DNA from: Coprinellus micaceus
Taxonomy: Eukaryota > Basidiomycota > Agaricomycetes > Agaricales > Psathyrellaceae
Assembly (NCBI GenBank): GCA_951394405.1
Contig: OX596334.1
Span: forward strand, 3,224,001 to 3,288,000
DNA: 64,000 nucleotides
Direction of reading: 5' to 3'
The position numbers were made by a program, and so were the translations under genes. The notes beneath the pieces were generated by a model. The model made no database searches and was not told where the DNA came from. It was given only the letters and a program-made list of their open reading frames with translations. Below are positions 1-11,050 of this stretch, piece by piece. The number at the start of each line of letters is the position of its first letter. Position 1 is the first letter of the stretch.

Positions 1-2638
1 AGCATTAGGCCTACATGAGTACTACTGACGACCATACCCAAACCACCAGGGCCAGTTAACTGGAATTTGGCAATCCCTCCTTCTCTCTCAGGCTCACCTT
101 ACACAAGGCCAAACCCACCTTGCTGCATCATCTCCGTTCGCCACAAAATTTGCCACCCTTATCACACGATTCGTATCTCCTGCTGCAGAACCCGACGAAC
201 GTTCCCAGCAACTAGGCCTGGTTCGAAAATGGTGGAACGTCCTCAAGAATGTCTTTGACCCCCCTTGGCTCTCCGTACCCGCTGGCATCGTGCTCACTGG
301 ACTTCTCGAGAAGAAGCTTGACTTACGTGTTGAGAAGGTCCAAGATATTTGGAGTAAACTCTGTTTTGAGTTGATCTCTACCGGCATACCGACGTTCCTG
401 CACCTTTTGCATACGAGGGTTGTCAGTAGATCGTTGGAGAGCGAGGAAGGTGCTCCAGAGGGTGCGATTGAAACTCGCCTTCTTTGGGCGTTGTACGTCC
501 GACACTGCGTGCGAGTTGGTTGTGACCAGAGTTGGACTGAACTTGCCGCCCTTCTCTCCCTACCATTCCAGTACGTTGGTCTCTTCGCCTAGATTAGGAT
601 GCGGCTAAGCATCCCTCCAGCTGTGATTCTTGGACTTTAAATACGAAGGAGCTGAATATCTGGAGCCAGGGTTTCGCCGTGATGTTACCTGCCGCGGAGC
701 GCGATGGCATCGATGAGCTAAAGGCCACGCGGCATATGATTGAGCACCTGGATGATCATAAACGCGATTCGTAGGCCACCTGTTTTCTCATCTGGCGATT
801 TTACGCTCTTACGCTCTACCTTGTCCAGGATTATCATCACCCTTTTCGAAGTCGTGGCCGTAGACCCGTCAAAGCTCTCAATCTGTCGCCAAACGACTCA
901 ATTGCTGAACGACAGGCTTTCGGAATGGTACCTAGCGAGAAACACGGCCCCCGTGCTCAGAGCTATGTCTGCTCTCGGACAATTTTGGAAAATTGAACAG
1001 CCGTCAGAGCTTACCTCTTCCGTATCTCTGGCGCAGAATGGCATTTCACTATGGATTTCAGATCCAAAGGACTGCGCCTCAAACGCAGATCATGCGGAAA
1101 TGGTATGGCATTCCTCGCCCTCCAACTCTATGAAATAGCTGATATCTTCGTAGACCAAAGCTGTGTTCATCCCGGCGCTGGAGTGCCTGACCGCCTGCCA
1201 TTCTACTTGCCCTGACATCCTGACAGTGTTGGAGAGCCTTTTCATCTCTGTGTTTGCAAAACCATCTACTCTCGGGGCCGACGCTTTCCTCGCATTCTTC
1301 CGTACCCATTACCAGGGGCTCCCCAACCTCAGTGCCCTCTGCCCAGAACGTCTTTTCACTGCAGCGAAAGGCTACGCGGATTTCTGTAATGAACCCCTAG
1401 AGGGCGACATATCAATCCTGACACCATCGGTAAGCTCACCAAACCGTTCCTTCTTTGACCCTTGAGCTGGCCTCCTACTGAATGATATTCCTCCAGTCCC
1501 CCTCGACAATTATATCCGACTCCCAGTCTCTTGTTCGCCCTCGGAAACGCTCCCTCCGCCACGAGTATTCTCATTTCGAAGAGTCCCAAGACATGATTGG
1601 ATATGGGTTTCAATTGGGGGATAGTCGGAGGGGTACTCAGAGTCAGTCAGGCAGTTCGAGAGTCCCGATGACGCCAGTGGCACCTACTCGTGGAGGTCGT
1701 TCTAAGGGACCCTTTTCAACCCAGGGAGCGCCACAGGCTGATACACTCAAAACCGCTCATGGTACAACAGCACCTTCTCCGGGTGTATTTACGGACTCCC
1801 CTGAAATGCCCATTGCACCCTGTATGTCGAGTTCCTCCTCGTGCCCGGATTAAACTGACCAGCACCTGCAGCTCGGAGAGCACCCAAGCGGCATCACACC
1901 GAGGGGTACTTGGTTTCCGCGATGGAAAATAGAACAATTGAATCCCTCCGACCGCTCAAGCGCACCAAAACGATGTCTGGACCATTAGCATCTCCGACGA
2001 CCTCCAATCTACTTTCATTACCATACAGAAGTCACACAGGTCAGCATGGCGCCCAAGCGCCTCTCACAGGTAATTCACTCCCTCCGTCCTCAGACCCAGA
2101 GCTCGAACCACAGGATGAGGAAGAAGATGACTACGATTCGTGGGAAGCCGGGATTTCGCACAAGGACATCCAAGCGTTAAGAGATGAACTCGATCTTGAA
2201 AGAGAAGAAGATGGAGACGGTGCAAGCAATGACATCGTCGTTGAGGGTTTGAGCCCAAGTCCCAGCGACAAGTTTCCGTTCCGCTCCCGCAGGCGAGAAC
2301 GCTCGCAAACCGCCCCGGAACCAAGCCCGCAACCACCTCTCCTTAATGAAGAGTTGTTTGCCCGTGGTGCCCTCCGACGGCATCGTACGTCCGGGTCGTT
2401 TGACTACGACGATAATACCCAATTGAAGGCGGTGAGGCATGCGTATGCCGCTGTGGTAGACAGCGGAGGAGTGTCGCAGATGGGCATGGAGGAGTTGATG
2501 CAAATGAAGAGGTTGGCAAGCCGGATTGGGCAGACTGTAGATGAACATATAGAGGAGCAGTGGGAGAAGAAGGGTCGACTGGGAGCTGGCAAAGACAAAG
2601 GCAATGTGAGTGGCCAGGATAGGAGTCGGTCCCCGTAG
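1..2638 (+). CDS. Rif1-like large nuclear protein, 3' portion (5' truncated by window edge)
   Basis: A multi-exon gene enters from the left edge. Readable exon pieces run from about position 103 in frame with residues such as WWNVLKNVFDPPWLSVPAG and VEKVQDIWSKLCFELISTG, through further helical segments (QLLNDRLSEWYLARN, about 895-940; HYQGLPNLSALCPERLF, about 1306-1360). The tail is Ser/Pro-rich, acidic and disordered, and ends at the stop at 2636-2638. One clear intron lies near 1432-1497 (GTAAGC to CTCCAG). Helical repeats followed by a long charged tail fit the Rif1 family (telomere and replication-timing factor that recruits PP1), but I could not identify a diagnostic motif, so this is an inference. 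Another HEAT-repeat nuclear protein is possible. The last exon contains an acidic stretch (EPQDEEEDDYDSWEAG) and a C-terminal helix around MEELMQMKRLASRIGQ. It converges with the methyltransferase gene, leaving 244 bp between the two stops. Confidence 0.4.
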
Positions 2639-2882
2639 CGAAATTATCTATGTGTCGTTTATCGTCTGTTTTCAGATGTCCTGCTTTCAAACTTGAGTCT
2701 AATTTATGTATGTTTATTTCCGTTTCATTTCGTTGCACTGCCCGTGCCTCGCGTCTCAACTCTAGAGAATGAGACCCCCAAAAATACCAGTTTTGGGCCT
2801 GAGCATGAACCTCCAGACATGGCATGTACCCTGACAATGTCATTTCCCACCCAAGCTACGCATGCTATGCCAAACAAAGGCT

Positions 2883-4509
2883 TTAGCTAGGTTTACGGAA
2901 CTGCCCTTGCATCCAAACACGATACATTTTCAACTGGCGCTTGCGATTGACCAGCAACCGACGATCTACCCCCAACTGTTCTGTGGTGAAAAGTGGTCGT
3001 GGGTTAATCGCACCCTCCAACGCCAAAACGCCGGGGTGTATGACCAGCTCCGGCATGGGGAAGGCTGGTGACTCTGAGGTCCCTCGGGAGGGCGACTCCT
3101 GTCCTGAATCCTTGGGACTGGGCGCGTCGTCGATAGAGTTCACAGAGACAGCGGGGGCTTCCCCGGAAAGCTCTGACAATGCAGCCGGAAGTACTTCTGT
3201 GGGAGTAGGTCCATTGGAGTCGCTGTTGAGCTCATCTTCGTTCTCGACCGTACATTGCTCCGCCGATGCGTGTTCCGAGGCCGTTGCTCTCTTGCCTGTG
3301 AAGAGCAGGGACAGTTCGTCTGGAGAGTTGTCAATAACGCGGGCCTGGAGCATTACTTGGACTTGTCCCTACCCAGTTCGAAGAAGTACACTCGAGTCTT
3401 GTCCCCTCTGATATAGAAGTTGTCGTCGAGAAGACGGTTGGCCTTGAACCTTAGCTGTGCAAGGTCGTAACGCCCATAATCGCGCAGAACGACGAGGCCA
3501 CCAGGCTTGAGGAGCTGTGTCCCGCGTCAGAAATGGAGCGGCAGGTATGCTGGTGGCCGAACCTTGTGAATGTTTTCTAGTGCTTGAAGCCATTCGCCGG
3601 GATGCAGAGCACTCATTACAAAAATGAGCACGATTACATCGACGGTGCCTTCTTGGAGGTTGCTTGGGACACCTTCCTTAGAGGTCAAGTCCCAGACAGC
3701 AGCTTGTATCGACCCGATTGGCGGATTCTCGTAGGCAGGGTTGCGCTGTTCGATCACGGATCATGAGGTTCGAGAAGACAGAGTGGCGTAAACTGTCCTA
3801 CCTGGACAAGCTTAACGGCGTGGGGAGAGTAGTCATATGCGAATATCCGCAGGTCAGGATTCTCGTTCATTGACAAGAGAGGGTATGCAGAATTGCCTGC
3901 GCCTGTCGAGGCATTTAATTAGATGGGAAATGGAGTGCGTTCAGAAAGGCGGGTGCGTACCACAGCCTATTTCCGCCACGGTGAAAGGCCCTGCCTACGA
4001 GATTGGCGCGGTTGCTTCATTGAAAGGTAGTGCAGTACTCACCCCTGCTTTAGTGCCTGCAATCAACTCCGGGAACTCGTTGTTTAACCACCTGCGGTTC
4101 TTGAAGAAGTTGGCGTTGTTCATTTTGTAAAAGTTGTCCCTATCCATATGCTTTATCAGAACCGGGGGTATATGTCGAAGAGATCGGCGAACCAATGTCG
4201 GGAGGGCCGGTCATTATACTTGGGCTTCTCCTCCTCTGGCACTGGATTAGTCCTTTGCTTCTCCAAAGATTTTGCGATGACCTCCCCCTGGTCATCTGGG
4301 GGTGGGACGTGATCCCATGCATTGAAGTTCCAGACCTCATTCTCATCCTTGAGGAACCTAGTCGGTGTCAGATCGTCGAGAACTGCTGCAGATTTGAAAG
4401 CAACGCACCTGGACCCGAATGGAGCCTTTCTGACGACGGTGTCCTCGACGGAAGATGTGGTCTTCTTCGCTGTCGAGGAAGGCAGAGTTTCTTCCGGAGT
4501 TGAGGGCAT
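2883..4509 (-). CDS. tRNA(Thr/Ser) N3-methylcytidine methyltransferase, METTL2/Trm140 family
   Basis: This SAM-dependent methyltransferase is expected to make m3C at position 32 of cytosolic tRNAs. Reading the minus strand from the ATG at 4509 ([12 protein letters not shown]), the chain gives [16 protein letters not shown], then [18 protein letters not shown] and [11 protein letters not shown], the family signature before the Rossmann fold. The SAM-binding motif follows as [16 protein letters not shown], then [14 protein letters not shown], and the C-terminal block [19 protein letters not shown]. Introns are short: 4140-4192 is clear because it restores HW|DNFYK, and others lie near 3975-4044 and 3890-3950. 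A Ser/Glu/Pro-rich insertion of roughly 100 residues (about 2990-3320) separates the catalytic fold from the C-terminal block, longer than in animal METTL2. An in-frame codon at 4701 would add about 64 residues, but it lies close to the divergent RhoGEF start, so 4509 is preferred. Confidence 0.88.
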
Positions 4510-4778
4510 AGATGTGATATGGAAGAGAGCAGAGATTGGGGAGTGGATCAAATCTTGATCTCGGTCTGATCGCTGGACGGCGACACAGCAGCCAAGGCCA
4601 AGGCGCCCTTTGCCAGTTCCATTATCTCCGCCCTTGGTGTCGTGCGGCCTGTGGTCGCTTGGATCGTCTGAATGCCCAGCCCAGCCGCGTAGTCGGAACA
4701 CTCAGGCCTCTTGCCCACCCTCTATACCTCCAAGATACCCATTCAATCTATCAACGTCTCTGCATTTTGGAGATTTCG

Positions 4779-7700
4779 ATGTCTGCCCTCCCCAATGGCT
4801 ACGCGACTCCTGACGATGAACTAGACTCCCTATACCGATCGGTCCTTGCTGGATACTCAACCCCTCCCGCGCCGCGCCCACCCATACGCACAAGCTCTTC
4901 AGGCCGTCCCGTACGACCCTTACCGCCTACACCCGGTGGAAGTGGAATCAGGCCCACACCGCCTGTCCCAGTGCACTCATTACCATCACTCTCATCTTCA
5001 GTTACCTCTGCGACGAATAGCCCTATTAGGTGTGTCCGATTTGACTCTGGGCATAACCATCCACTTGACCTTTCGTGAAGGCATGCCCAAGTTCTACCAC
5101 ACCCCCAGTATAATGGAGATCCCATTCCCAATAGCAATCTCCAACATCCGCACACTGACTACGCATCACATCCCCCTCCTCTCGATACCCACCCATCGCT
5201 ACCTCAAGAAGGCGAAACACCAATCAGCTCCACCGATAGCGCTGCTGCTGTCTGGTCAGGATCCGAACGCCCTATCTCGACGACCGAATACGATGTTTCT
5301 GAGGGCTTGCCCGTCTACATCCGCTCGCCTGAAGACGATCCCAATGCTGTCTCTGTTCTCACCACCGGAGATTACGACTCCCTCAACCCCCCACTGGACC
5401 TAGAGTTGGAGCCACATTACCAGCTGCCCGAGCAACCACCATACCAGCCAACGCCCGAGGATACCAGCTATGAACGAACACCAGGAAACTCGAGAAATAT
5501 TCCCCTTCCGGAAGAACCTGACGAACGACCACCGTATGCCTACGAACCTGCACCCCCAGAGCAACAGCATTACCTCGATGCACATCTCGCGCCCGAGTCG
5601 GTCCATTCTAACGACCCTGACCTTTCACCATCTGAAGCTTCCACATTTATGAGCGGGGACTTCCCGATGCTGCGCCCACCACACTCACCTTCCTCGTCAG
5701 GCTCTCAAGAAGAATATCCTTCTGTCCAGACCTTTTTCAACGGATACGAGGCATCCTCAGAGCTGCACGCCCCCACATCTAACGCTGGAGTTCCTTCATG
5801 GGCCGAGGATGATATCTTGCCCTACGACATTCCACAACACGTTGACTGGAACCATGCAGGTCCGAGCAATGTCAATCGGAGACCGACCAACGACCTTAAT
5901 GCAATCCGCAACTTCGTCCCGGAACCAGAATACGAGGACTACCTCGACGACGAAGGAGAAGAGGAGGACCCGAGGCAATTTTTCGAGCTGTGGTCGCTAT
6001 CCAACATCGCGGCAGAGCTTCAGGGCAAAGTTCCGAGGGGAACCCATGTCAAAGGGAGTATACCTTATCCACGCGCATTTACAGGCAAGGACATTGTTGT
6101 GCGTTCGACCCTTTTCCCGAGCCTCAAAATTATTAATCTTAACCTTGCCCCGTCCATCTAGACTGCGATACAGTTGATCCTCGAGCAGGCAGTGGTACAG
6201 CAGCAAAATGGACCGAAAATCGATCGAAGAGTAGCGCTTCAGGTCGCACGCAGTCTACAGCGGCAACTGTTCTTCTACGAGGTCGAGTGGGGGTCCAGGA
6301 TCCTGCAAGATGGAGTTGAAGATGTCTACATGTTTCTGGACGACGCAGAGACCGGTGAACGAGTGGAGTACCCTTCCGGAGTTGTCACGATGCTCACCAA
6401 GTGCTATTCCATTATGTGTAACGAGGGCACCGAACCGTGTTACTCATATTCCTGTCCACTCCGCGTAAGTTGCACGTTGAGGCCTGATGGACATCGAACT
6501 GACACTCACTTACAGGGCATCGCGAAGTTTTTGCCAGTGGGAGTCGAAGCGACCCCGAACCCTTCAAGGGAAGATTGGACGAAAGGCGTCCCCACCCAGA
6601 TACTGCATACGCTCCCTCAATACGAAATAAAGCGTCAAACGTTGGTGGATTGTTTTCTGTGTAGAGTTTTCCACACTCACCACCCTCCCAGGATCATCCA
6701 CAAACTGATCACCAAAGAAGAACAATACGTCCAAGACTTGGACATAATCGAAGACGTGTTCGTCCGGCCACTGCGCACGGCAAACGTTATGCCTTATGTC
6801 GATGAGTTCGTCGAAGAGGTGTTCAGCAACATTGTGGATCTACGGGATTGCAACCGACGCCTTCTGGAGATCATGTATGTGAGACAACGCGAGGAAGCCC
6901 CCATCATCAAAACGATTGGGGATATATTCCTTCATGTCGCCACGGAGTTTAGGAAGCACTACCCGTTCTACGTTGGGCGTCATTATCTCGCTGATAAGCG
7001 CCTGAAGGAGGAACTCGAGGCCAATGCTGACTTCCGTCTCTTCATCGAGGTGCGAGCTCCCCTGCCATTTTGTACTGACCTGACTTGGAACTTCTCGGGT
7101 AGAAATGCGAACGAAGCCTCGCAGATCACGGCGGTGATAACTGGTTGGATTTGCGGAAGTATCTCAATCGGCCACTAGAGCATCTTCAAAAGTATCCGGT
7201 GCTTCTGGACGCCGTTTATCACGAGACCCCAAAGGACAACCCGGACGGCGACTTTCTGCTGGAATCAATCAATGCGATTAGGAACCTTCAAGGCGACGCT
7301 CAGCTTCGGACCTTCCAGTCTTCAATGGGTAAAGGGAACAGTGGGAAATGGGAATGGCACGACCTTCTTGGGCATGGAATGCGGAAACGATTCAGCAAGG
7401 AAGAGAGTCAGAGACAATCGTAAGTTACCGTTACGTTTCGTGCGCTATTGCCGGGTGCTAAAGTCGCTCTAGTCTCATATTTGAGGTTATCAAGGGAGAG
7501 ATGAACTACGTCAGGGACCTTGAGAATATTGAGATGGTAAGTCTCTTCGAGAACAAATCTCATCTACCCCCCCATGACCATTGGCGACAGATCTATCTGC
7601 GGCCACTCAGGGCAGCTGACCCTCCTATCATACCGCACGACCGGTTGGATCAGTTCCTTCAAGACATTTTCCACAATTTCCAGGAGCTCCATGCCCACCA

Positions 7701-10297
7701 CCGACGGCTTGTCGAAAAATTGCATGAGATCCAGCTGGAAGAACACCCCCGAATCAGGAGCATTACTGCCGCTATCTTTGACGCGGCTCTCAACTTTAGA
7801 GAGGCGTATATGGAGTACATACCTAACTACCCCATTGCGGCATACAGGATCGACGAGGAAATGGCAAGCAACCCACGGTTCAAGGCCTTTGTGGAGGTAA
7901 GTGCTCCCGTCTTTTCCCCGAAGGCACCCACTGACACCTTCCGCAAGAGTGCGACACGGCATCCTGACGCATACAAGCACGACATGAAAGGTTTCATTAA
8001 CCGGCCCATCCCGCGTCTACTACGATATGAACTACTGCTGAAGGAAATCCTGGGGCAGACTCCGTTACATCATGACGACCGCGGTTCTATCCCTGAAGTG
8101 ATTGAACTTATCAGCTCCCTCGCTCGCGAGACCCAACCAGGCGTCGAATCTGCAAAGCAGAAGGTGGAGTTGTGGAAGTATCACTCGAACCTCATCTTCA
8201 AAACAGGCGAGGCAGTGGTATGTCCCTCAGCTATGGAGCCTTAGAGTCGCACTGATTTTGTTCATGAAAGGACATGGATCTTTTGGACGATCACCGGTCG
8301 CTCCTGTACACTGGAAAGCTTCTGGCGCGTCCCGATCAGGAGATAGCAGGGAGTTGGACGGAGTTGCTTGGGATCCTGTTTGATAACTACTGTGGGTGGA
8401 AAGCTCTCCTCTGCCATTACCCGACGCTAACGGGCTCGATAAGTCGTCCTGACCAAGCCGAGGGATAAAGACGACGTGACAAAGTATATCGTTTATCGTC
8501 GGCCGATCCCTCTGGATCTCCTTGCACTGACTAACTTCAACGACGCGCCCATCCCAAAGACTGGCGGTTTCCTGGCGCGTCAGACGATGACCAACGTCTA
8601 CCCGTTTACCATTCAACACAATGGACGGCAATCTACCCCGATCACGCTTTACGTCGACACAGCCCAGTCTCGATCGGACTGGAAGCAGAAGCTCGAGGAA
8701 GCCATGGGCTTACGAGCCGTGGTGTCCGAGTCGAATCGCGTCTTCGAAATCGAGACACTTAGCATCGAAACCTTCCTCGTACCGCCCGTCAACCTTGCCC
8801 CGACAAGCACACCATCTTGGCATGATATGGGGAACTACACAGGCAAGGTGTCCTGCTCAGTGCCGTTCAGTGAGTATCCTTTCCCGCTTGGTACGCAGCT
8901 ACTAACCGACCGCTTCAGCTACCCCTGATGGCCGCGGACTTGTCGCCATTGGGTGCGCTGAGGGTGTTTGGATTGGCTTCCGGCATGACTCGCGATCAAT
9001 GAGACGTGTGCTTCATGTGCGAATGGTGTCGCAGTGCGCAATGTTGGAGGATTTTGGCCTCTTCCTTGTCCTGGCTGATAAGGTACGGTTCAGTGATATA
9101 TTCTTATGTTGCAAAGTTTGACAGCCCATTCAGAATCTCTTTGCATACCACATCGAAGCTCTGGTTCCCAACCCTCAGAATCCTCAGCCTTTCACGTCGC
9201 AAACCCCACAGAAAATTAATGGATCGAAGGAGGTGCAGTTCTTCAGCGTCGGAACGCTTCATGGTCGGACTCTCGTCATCTACATGAATAAGAAAGGAGT
9301 ATGTCTTCTATCTGCTTTCGTCCCCCTCCATCTTAAACCATTTCCGTTCCATTCCAGGCCGACAGTGTCTTCCACGTTGTAGAACCCGTCATCGACAAGA
9401 TCACAGAGCGCCCAAAGACATCGAGCAGTGGCATCCTTCCGATACTGTCACGAAGGAACAAATCTGACTGGTTCCGTACCTATCGAGATTTCTCGCTGCC
9501 TGGAGAGTCATACGACCTGCTTTTCCTGAAAGCCAAGATCGCCGTGCTTTGTGCCAAAGGGTTCGAGATCATGGATATGATCGAGTGAGACAGCCCTTTA
9601 CCCACCACGTCCACTCAAAGTCGCTTACAACTTGATAGTTTCAAGTCCGTTACTATCCCTCAGAGAGATAACCCAAATCTTGGCAACATTGCGAGGCGGT
9701 GCGAGACCTGTCGGCCTTTGGGCATGTTCCGCTGCTCCGAAGACGAGTTCTTGCTGTGTTATAATGGCGAGTGACTGCCCTACCTGTCCTGGGATTATCG
9801 TAATTGACGAACATATTCCAGAGTTTGGTGTCTACGTTGACAAGCACGGCATCCCCAGTCGCAACACTGGCGCTATAGAATGGGAAGGTAATGCGGAGCG
9901 CGTGGCCTTGCATGCGCCATACATCCTCCTCTTTGACTCGCGCTTCATCGAGATTCGACACATCGATACCTGCCGTTTGTCCCAGATCTTCCCCGGAACT
10001 GAAATCCGGTGTATCTGGGACGGTCGTGGCCCCGACACTACCCCAGCTGCAATCCCCGATGGTTCCGATGAAAACATGATTCAGGAGCCTCGTGTCCATG
10101 CAGTCATGAATGTCACAGAACCTCCTCCTCCTGGAACACGTACGAGGGGAACCACTCAGCACGTTTACGAATTGGTGCCGACCATCCCACTATATCTTCC
10201 CGGGTCGCTTTCGGCGCCGTCCGCCATGCCTTACTATCCTCAGTCGTTTTCGCCTCCCAGGTCGCCTCCTCTGAGAGCTGGATCGTTTAGACCCTAA
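4779..10297 (+). CDS. Rho guanine-nucleotide exchange factor with tandem DH domains, PH and CNH
   Basis: Predicted activator of a Rho1-type GTPase in cell-wall integrity and polarity signalling, comparable to yeast Rom2 and fission-yeast Rgf proteins. The ATG is at 4779 (MSALPNGYATPDDELD). Intron 1 begins at the GTGTGTCC near 5032 and exon 2 resumes at 5080. A Pro/Ser-rich disordered region of about 370 residues is followed by a DEP-like region (FTGKDIVTAIQLILEQ to VEYPSGVV, about 6070-6480). A first DH domain starts at IIHKLITKEEQYVQDL (about 6694) and ends around LNRPLEHLQKYPVLLDAV (about 7165-7225). A second DH domain starts at LIFEVIKGEMNYVRDL (about 7472) and reaches FINRPIPRLLRYELLLKE (about 7990-8045). 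A PH-like domain (about 8280-8770) and a C-terminal CNH domain (GLVAIGCAEGVWIGF to HIDTCRLSQIF, about 8930-9990) follow. The usual family plan is DEP-DH-PH-CNH with one DH, so the duplicated DH is odd. Many introns of 50-70 bp. Divergent from the methyltransferase with 269 bp between ATGs. Confidence 0.88.
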
Positions 10298-11050
10298 ATC
10301 TCCCTTATTTATCATATGTACCTGTACGCGCCCATGATACCACGCTTTGTGTCCGGTTTTCGTTGCTCCTATTTTCCTCCGTACGCGGACCTGTAGCTAT
10401 ACCTTGGATTTCCTAAGTACTAACCTTTGAGAAACACGCCTCATGTTGTAGTGCGTGGGAATAATTGAAGCAAGCGCCCATCGCTCCAGGCGCTCAGTCG
10501 AAGCGGGGGAGTGCCCTGAACCCTACTCTGCTCCGTCACAGTGTAAACATCTCTACGTCCAAGACGGATGCGCGATGATAACGGGATATGACTTAGAAGT
10601 CCAACGGAGCTCTCTGGAAAGCCGTCCAGAGAGGACCTCGTCGTTCGTGGAGCGCGAGGGCCACCAGGGTTGTAAATAGGATACGCGTTTGATTCCTTTC
10701 CAGGTAAATGGTTACGTGAGTTGGCCTGAAGAAGGGTTGCAAGTGCAGTTGAGGCCCACATACTCTCAACGCTGCATCGGGGTGGGACAATCGTTTCACC
10801 CATTGTGAAAGAGGTCCGAAAACCTGTTGGTGTGGTCGGTGCAACCACAGTGCTGTAGTAGGAGGGAAGGGAGAGCCGGGCCAGTGCGCAGAACTGGCGA
10901 GCCGAGTCACGTGCTTGGTGCATTGGGTCTCTTAGACCCGCCTGGCTGGCTTTCTTTGGCTTTCTCCCATTCCACGACATCCACTGCTTGTAGCTTGTAC
11001 CCCTTCCTCAGTTCTCCAACCCAGTATCGATGGCTGGGTGCAGGAACTAA
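10298..11050. other. Intergenic region upstream of the HECT ligase gene
   Basis: This 753-bp stretch holds the 3' flank of the RhoGEF gene and the promoter of the HECT ligase gene. A TCACGTG E-box-like word occurs near 10907-10913. A 179-codon minus-strand ORF (10441-10980) crosses it, but it has no recognisable domain and was not annotated. Confidence 0.5.

Noticed and set aside
4510..4701. N-terminal extension of the m3C methyltransferase
   Set aside because: In frame but without similarity to the family and running into the short divergent promoter; the ATG at 4509 fits better. A targeting role cannot be fully excluded.
10441..10980. 179-codon ORF on the minus strand between the RhoGEF and UFD4 genes
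   Set aside because: It begins with an ATG but has no recognisable domain, biased composition or splice-linked extension, and it covers the presumed UFD4 promoter. Most likely a chance ORF.
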